Position numbers and translations under genes: made by a program
The notes under the pieces: generated by a model
What the model was told of the DNA's origin: nothing
Databases searched by the model: none
What the model saw: the letters and a program-made list of their open reading frames with translations, nothing else
NCBI GenBank assembly: GCA_910586575.1
Contig: CAJUJQ010000066.1
Coordinates: 1-16,892 of the forward strand
DNA from: an uncultured Clostridia bacterium
GTDB lineage: Bacteria; Bacillota; Clostridia; Oscillospirales; Butyricicoccaceae
DNA: 16,892 nucleotides
Direction of reading: 5' to 3'
Shown: positions 13,549-16,892 of the stretch, piece by piece
How positions within the stretch are numbered: position 1 is the first letter of the stretch
Layout: each line of letters begins with the position of its first letter

Positions 13549-14124
13549 ATGGGGCAAACGCTGCTGGTTTCGGGCAGTGAAAAGGCGAACCAGTCATTGG
13601 CACAGTTTGTGCGCAGCACGGACCGTGCGGAACGCATCCTGACCGCGCAGAGCGGCGGGGAGGCCCGGCGGCTTTTGCTGGAGCAGGAAATCGGCATCCT
13701 GATTGTGAACGCGCCGCTGCCTGATGAGTTTGGGCACGAGCTTGCGATTCACGCGGTACATACCACCGCTGCCGGGGCCTTGCTGCTGGTCAAGGAGGAT
13801 ACCGCCGAAGCGGCCGCCGAAAAGGTGGAGCCGGACGGGGTGCTGGTGCTCCCCAAGCCGCTCAACCGGTCGATGCTGTTCCAGTCGCTGCGGCTGCTGC
13901 GCGCGGCGCGCAACCGTATGGCAAGCCTGCAAATCGAAAACCGCAAGCTGCACCGCAAAATTGAAGAAATCCGCACGGTGGACCGCGCAAAATGTGTCCT
14001 AATCGAGTGCTGCGGCATGACCGAGCCGGACGCCCACGCATACATCGAGAAAACCGCGATGGATCAGCGCATCACCAAGCTTCAGGCGGCGAACCAGATT
14101 TTAGGCGCTAACGCGCCCTGCTGA
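13549..14124 (+). CDS. ANTAR-domain transcription antiterminator with a degenerate receiver
   Basis: 191-residue RNA-binding regulator. Residues 1-118 have the receiver fold, but the phospho-acceptor is N54 (ILIVNAPLPDEFG) and the N-terminal acidic pair is missing (LLVSGSEK); K103 (LPKPL) remains. So it is a pseudo-receiver not controlled by normal phosphorylation. A coiled coil (about 122-143) leads into the ANTAR domain (about 140-187: VDRAKCVLI, MTEPDAHAYIEKTAM, AANQIL). ANTAR proteins bind paired hexaloop hairpins in leader RNA and block terminators. Such a site precedes the glt operon at 6551-6619. Placement after glnA recalls NitR of solventogenic clostridia. The signal could be a partner protein or a small molecule such as glutamine; this is inference. 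The ATG has AGAAGGGGG upstream. Confidence 0.92.
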   Translation: MGQTLLVSGSEKANQSLAQFVRSTDRAERILTAQSGGEARRLLLEQEIGILIVNAPLPDEFGHELAIHAVHTTAAGALLLVKEDTAEAAAEKVEPDGVLVLPKPLNRSMLFQSLRLLRAARNRMASLQIENRKLHRKIEEIRTVDRAKCVLIECCGMTEPDAHAYIEKTAMDQRITKLQAANQILGANAPC

Positions 14125-14128
14125 AACC

Positions 14129-14152
14129 GCATAAAATTTATGCAATCTTTTT
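14129..14152 (+). terminator. Weak terminator after the ANTAR gene
   Basis: GCATAAAATTTATGC (14129-14143) can fold into a short AT-rich stem and is followed by five T residues at 14148-14152. The stem is weak, so some read-through into dapF is likely. Confidence 0.45.
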
Positions 14153-14153
14153 A

Positions 14154-14182
14154 TGGAAATGTCGGGTTCCGCGTGCTATAAT
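14154..14182 (+). promoter_or_regulatory. Promoter of dapF-pyrG-dapL
   Basis: TGGAAA (14154-14159), a 17-base spacer, then a perfect TATAAT (14177-14182). The dapF ATG is at 14214 with ACAGGAG before it. Confidence 0.7.
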
Positions 14183-14213
14183 AGCGGTGATTACATGACA
14201 GGAGTGTTTTACC

Positions 14214-15059
14214 ATGAAACTGCAATTCACCAAAATGCACGGCTGCGGCAACGACTATATATATATCAACTGCTTTGAACAGACGGTGGAAAACCCGGCG
14301 GAGCTGGCGGTTTCGCTGTCCCGCCCGCATTTCGGCATCGGCTCGGACGGCGTAATCCTGATTTGCCCGTCCGAAACCGCTGACGCGAAAATGCGCATGT
14401 TCAACGCCGACGGCAGCGAGGGGCGGATGTGCGGCAACGGCATCCGCTGTGTCGGCAAATACCTTTACGACAACGGCATGACCAAGGGCCGCACCAAAAT
14501 TACGGTCGAGACGCTGAGCGGTATCAAAACACTGCACCTGACCGTGAAAAACGGGAAGATGCTTTCTGCCCGCGTGGATATGGGCAAAGCGGTGCTGACG
14601 CCGTCAGAAATCCCGGTGTACTTGGACGGTTCGAGTATTGTGGCCGCGCCGCTGGTTGTGGATGAAAAGGTTTATCATATCACCTGCGTATCGATAGGCA
14701 ACCCGCATGGTGTCGTATTCCTCACAGAGGACGTGGATTTGTTGGATTTGCGGCGCATCGGCCCTAAGTTTGAAAATAATCCGCTGTTCCCGGAGCGCAT
14801 TAACACCGAGTTCGTCAATCTGCTGCCGGACGGGGTGCTGAAAATGCGCGTCTGGGAGCGCGGCAGCGGCGAAACCCTTGCATGCGGCACCGGCGCGTGT
14901 GCGGTTGGGGTGGCCGCTGTCCTCAACGGTTACTGCGGGAAGGATACCGATATGACCGTCCGTCTGCGCGGCGGTGAACTCACTGTGCGCTATACCGACG
15001 GCGCGGTTTGGATGTCCGGCGCGGCAACCACGGTTTTTGAAGGAACGATCGATTTATGA
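14214..15059 (+). CDS. dapF: Diaminopimelate epimerase
   Basis: Cytoplasmic PLP-independent racemase converting LL-diaminopimelate to the meso form for peptidoglycan and lysine. 281 residues, normal length. The opening FTKMHGCGNDYI and the two catalytic cysteines are present: C73 (GRMCGNGIRC) and C224 (LACGTGACA). GIGSDGVILI and MRMFNADGSEG match the family. It ends in an ATGA overlap with pyrG. Together with dapL at the end of the operon it supplies two consecutive steps: DapL makes LL-diaminopimelate and DapF epimerises it. Confidence 0.96.
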   Translation: MKLQFTKMHGCGNDYIYINCFEQTVENPAELAVSLSRPHFGIGSDGVILICPSETADAKMRMFNADGSEGRMCGNGIRCVGKYLYDNGMTKGRTKITVETLSGIKTLHLTVKNGKMLSARVDMGKAVLTPSEIPVYLDGSSIVAAPLVVDEKVYHITCVSIGNPHGVVFLTEDVDLLDLRRIGPKFENNPLFPERINTEFVNLLPDGVLKMRVWERGSGETLACGTGACAVGVAAVLNGYCGKDTDMTVRLRGGELTVRYTDGAVWMSGAATTVFEGTIDL

Positions 15060-16669
15060 CAAAATATATTTTCGTGACCGGGGGCGTCGTCTCCGGTCTC
15101 GGAAAAGGAATTACCGCTGCCTCGCTTGGGCGGCTGCTGAAGGCGCGCGGGCTGAAGGTTGCGGCGCAGAAGCTGGATCCCTATATCAATGTAGACCCCG
15201 GCACAATAAGCCCCTTTCAGCACGGGGAAGTGTACGTTACCGAGGACGGCGCGGAAACCGACCTGGATTTAGGGCATTATGAGCGGTTTATTGATGAGGA
15301 TCTCAACCAGTTTTCCAACCTGACCACGGGCAAGGTTTACTGGAATGTGCTCAACAAGGAGCGCGCGGGGGAGTACCTGGGCGAGACCGTGCAGGTCATC
15401 CCGCATATCACGAACGAAATCAAATCCTTTATTTATTCAGTCGGCGATAAGGCGGGCGCTGATATCGTCATCACTGAAATCGGCGGCACGACCGGTGATA
15501 TTGAATCACAGCCTTTTTTAGAGGCCATCCGGCAGATTTCCGTTGAGGTCGGACGGCGCAGCTGCCTGTTTATTCATGTGACGCTGGTGCCGTATATTTC
15601 CGGCTCGGACGAGCCAAAAAGCAAGCCGACCCAGCACTCGGTGAAGGAGCTGCGCGGCATGGGCATCAGCCCCGATATGATTGTCGCGCGGGTGGATCGT
15701 CCCATGGACGCTGAAATCCGGCATAAAATCTCCATGTTTTGCAGCGTCCCGCCCGATTGCGTGATTGAAAACCGCACGCTTCCGGTACTTTACGAGGCCC
15801 CGCTGATGCTGGAGGAAAGCCATTTTTCCGATATCGTCTGCCGCGAGCTGTCGATTGCTAACCCGCGCGGCGACCTTTCCGACTGGCGAGACATGCTGGA
15901 ACGCATCGAGAACCGCAGGGGACATGTCAAAATTGCCCTGGTCGGCAAATATGTCCGGCTGCATGATGCATATCTCTCGGTTGCGGAGGCGCTGCGGCAC
16001 GGCGGCTATGAAAACGGCGTCTTTGTGGATATCGATTGGGTCGATTCTGAGGAGATGAATGAAGCAAACGTGGACAAATACCTGTCCGGCGCGGATGGGA
16101 TGATCCTGCCCGGCGGCTTCGGCGGGCGCGGCATTGAAGGGATGCTGTGTGCCGCCAATTACGCGCGCGTGCAGGGCATTCCGTATTTTGGCATCTGTCT
16201 TGGGATGCAGATTGCTGTAATCAGTTATGCGCGGCAGGTTTTGGGCTACCAAGATGCCAATTCCAGCGAATTTGACCCGGAAAGCGCCCACTGCGTCATT
16301 GATTTGATGGAAAGCCAGCAAGGCGTTTCCCGAAAGGGCGGCACGATGCGCCTGGGCGCGTACCCCTGTCATGTAAAGCAGGGCACCCGCCTTGCGGAAG
16401 CCTACGGCGTGGACGACATTTCCGAGCGCCACCGTCACCGCTACGAGTTCAACAACGCGTTCCGGGAGGAGCTGGAGGCCGCCGGATTGGTGGTTTCGGG
16501 CACGTCGCCCTCGGGCGCGCTGGTAGAAACTGTGGAGCTGCCCAACCATCCGTTCTATATCGGCGTGCAGTTCCATCCGGAATTCAAATCGCGCCCCAAC
16601 CGTGCGCACCCGTTGTTTCGCGCGTTTATCGCGGCGGCAAAGGAGACAAAAAGGAGTCGTAACCTATGA
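15056..16669 (+). CDS. pyrG: CTP synthase
   Basis: Converts UTP to CTP using ATP and glutamine. 537 residues, full length. The N-terminal synthetase part has the P-loop-like VTGGVVSGLGKGI near residues 7-19, followed by KLDPYINVDPGTISPFQHGE and the GGTTGDIES motif. The C-terminal class I glutaminase has PGGFGGRGIEGM, nucleophile C381 (FGICLGMQ), and H507-P-E509 (GVQFHPEF). The start lies within the dapF stop and the end overlaps the dapL start, both as ATGA, so the three are translationally coupled. Its glutamine demand fits its place beside the glutamine/glutamate genes. Confidence 0.97.
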   Translation: MTKYIFVTGGVVSGLGKGITAASLGRLLKARGLKVAAQKLDPYINVDPGTISPFQHGEVYVTEDGAETDLDLGHYERFIDEDLNQFSNLTTGKVYWNVLNKERAGEYLGETVQVIPHITNEIKSFIYSVGDKAGADIVITEIGGTTGDIESQPFLEAIRQISVEVGRRSCLFIHVTLVPYISGSDEPKSKPTQHSVKELRGMGISPDMIVARVDRPMDAEIRHKISMFCSVPPDCVIENRTLPVLYEAPLMLEESHFSDIVCRELSIANPRGDLSDWRDMLERIENRRGHVKIALVGKYVRLHDAYLSVAEALRHGGYENGVFVDIDWVDSEEMNEANVDKYLSGADGMILPGGFGGRGIEGMLCAANYARVQGIPYFGICLGMQIAVISYARQVLGYQDANSSEFDPESAHCVIDLMESQQGVSRKGGTMRLGAYPCHVKQGTRLAEAYGVDDISERHRHRYEFNNAFREELEAAGLVVSGTSPSGALVETVELPNHPFYIGVQFHPEFKSRPNRAHPLFRAFIAAAKETKRSRNL

Positions 16670-16892
16670 AAATCAATCCGTATTATCAAAATTTGGAGAC
16701 CAGCTACCTCTTTTCAACGATTGCGCACAAGGTCAGCGCGTTTCAGCAGGCGCACCCGGACGCGCCGGTCATTCGGCTGGGTATCGGCGATGTTACGCTT
16801 CCGCTGGCGCCGACTGTGGTGGACGCGCTGCACAAGGCTTCCGCCGAGCAAGGGGTGAAGGAAACCTTTCACGGCTACGGCGACGAGCAGGG
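16666..16892 (+). CDS. dapL: LL-diaminopimelate aminotransferase, 3'-partial
   Basis: PLP-dependent transaminase that makes LL-diaminopimelate directly from tetrahydrodipicolinate with glutamate as amino donor. Only about 75 residues are in the window. The diagnostic N-terminus is clear: MKINPYYQNLETSYLFSTIA, then VIRLGIGDVTLPLAP and the ETFHGYGDEQG segment of the DapL/MalY-like clade. Start overlaps the pyrG stop (ATGA), with AAAAAGGAG upstream. The gene runs off the right edge with no sign of damage in the visible part. Its presence means this organism probably uses the one-step diaminopimelate aminotransferase route. Confidence 0.95.
   Translation, partial: MKINPYYQNLETSYLFSTIAHKVSAFQQAHPDAPVIRLGIGDVTLPLAPTVVDALHKASAEQGVKETFHGYGDEQ

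Noticed and set aside
15518..16609. 363-codon minus-strand frame opposite pyrG
   Set aside because: Antisense of full-length CTP synthase with intact catalytic residues.
1..16892. CRISPR arrays, tRNA or rRNA genes, insertion sequences, attachment sites
   Set aside because: No regularly spaced repeats, no tRNA or rRNA-like sequence and no transposase or integrase motif were recognised in any frame.

Overview
The window looks like the chromosome of an anaerobic, probably spore-forming Bacillota, most likely a gut-type Clostridia close to Oscillospiraceae. This is inferred from four things: a split ferredoxin-rich glutamate synthase, an LL-diaminopimelate aminotransferase, a stand-alone Spo0A C-domain-like protein near 0A boxes, and an ECF sigma/DUF4179 pair. 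Most of the window is GC-rich. A block from about 4640 to 6550 is clearly AT-rich.

Left part (1-4457). A sensor kinase, cut by the window edge, is followed by a response regulator that keeps only its receiver domain. At about 1450 it runs into the 3' side of a convergent small membrane-protein gene, so both genes look broken by one rearrangement or a chimeric join. On the minus strand follow a manganese catalase, an anti-sigma factor overlapping its ECF sigma factor, and a 78-residue Spo0A-C-like protein. About 230 bp upstream of the last gene is a 10-bp-phased array of Spo0A boxes (4688-4724).

Middle (4458-6655). The AT-rich segment holds a VanZ-family membrane protein and an unrecognised secreted protein on the minus strand. 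They lie behind a near-consensus promoter (6332-6360), together with strong hairpins and a possible gene remnant.

Right part (6656-16892). A nitrogen-assimilation block is led by promoter 6517-6545. It encodes glutamate synthase as five polypeptides: class II amidotransferase, FMN/Fe-S synthase core, polyferredoxin, FAD oxidoreductase and GXGXG domain. Glutamine synthetase (own promoter), a cytidine-deaminase-like protein and an ANTAR RNA-binding antiterminator follow. The glt leader begins with a hairpin whose six-base loop has A1 and G4, as ANTAR targets do. It overlaps the 5' arm of a long intrinsic terminator, so the ANTAR protein probably controls this operon by antitermination. The window ends with dapF-pyrG-dapL, each joined by an ATGA overlap, which links lysine/peptidoglycan precursor and CTP synthesis to the glutamate and glutamine made by the preceding genes.
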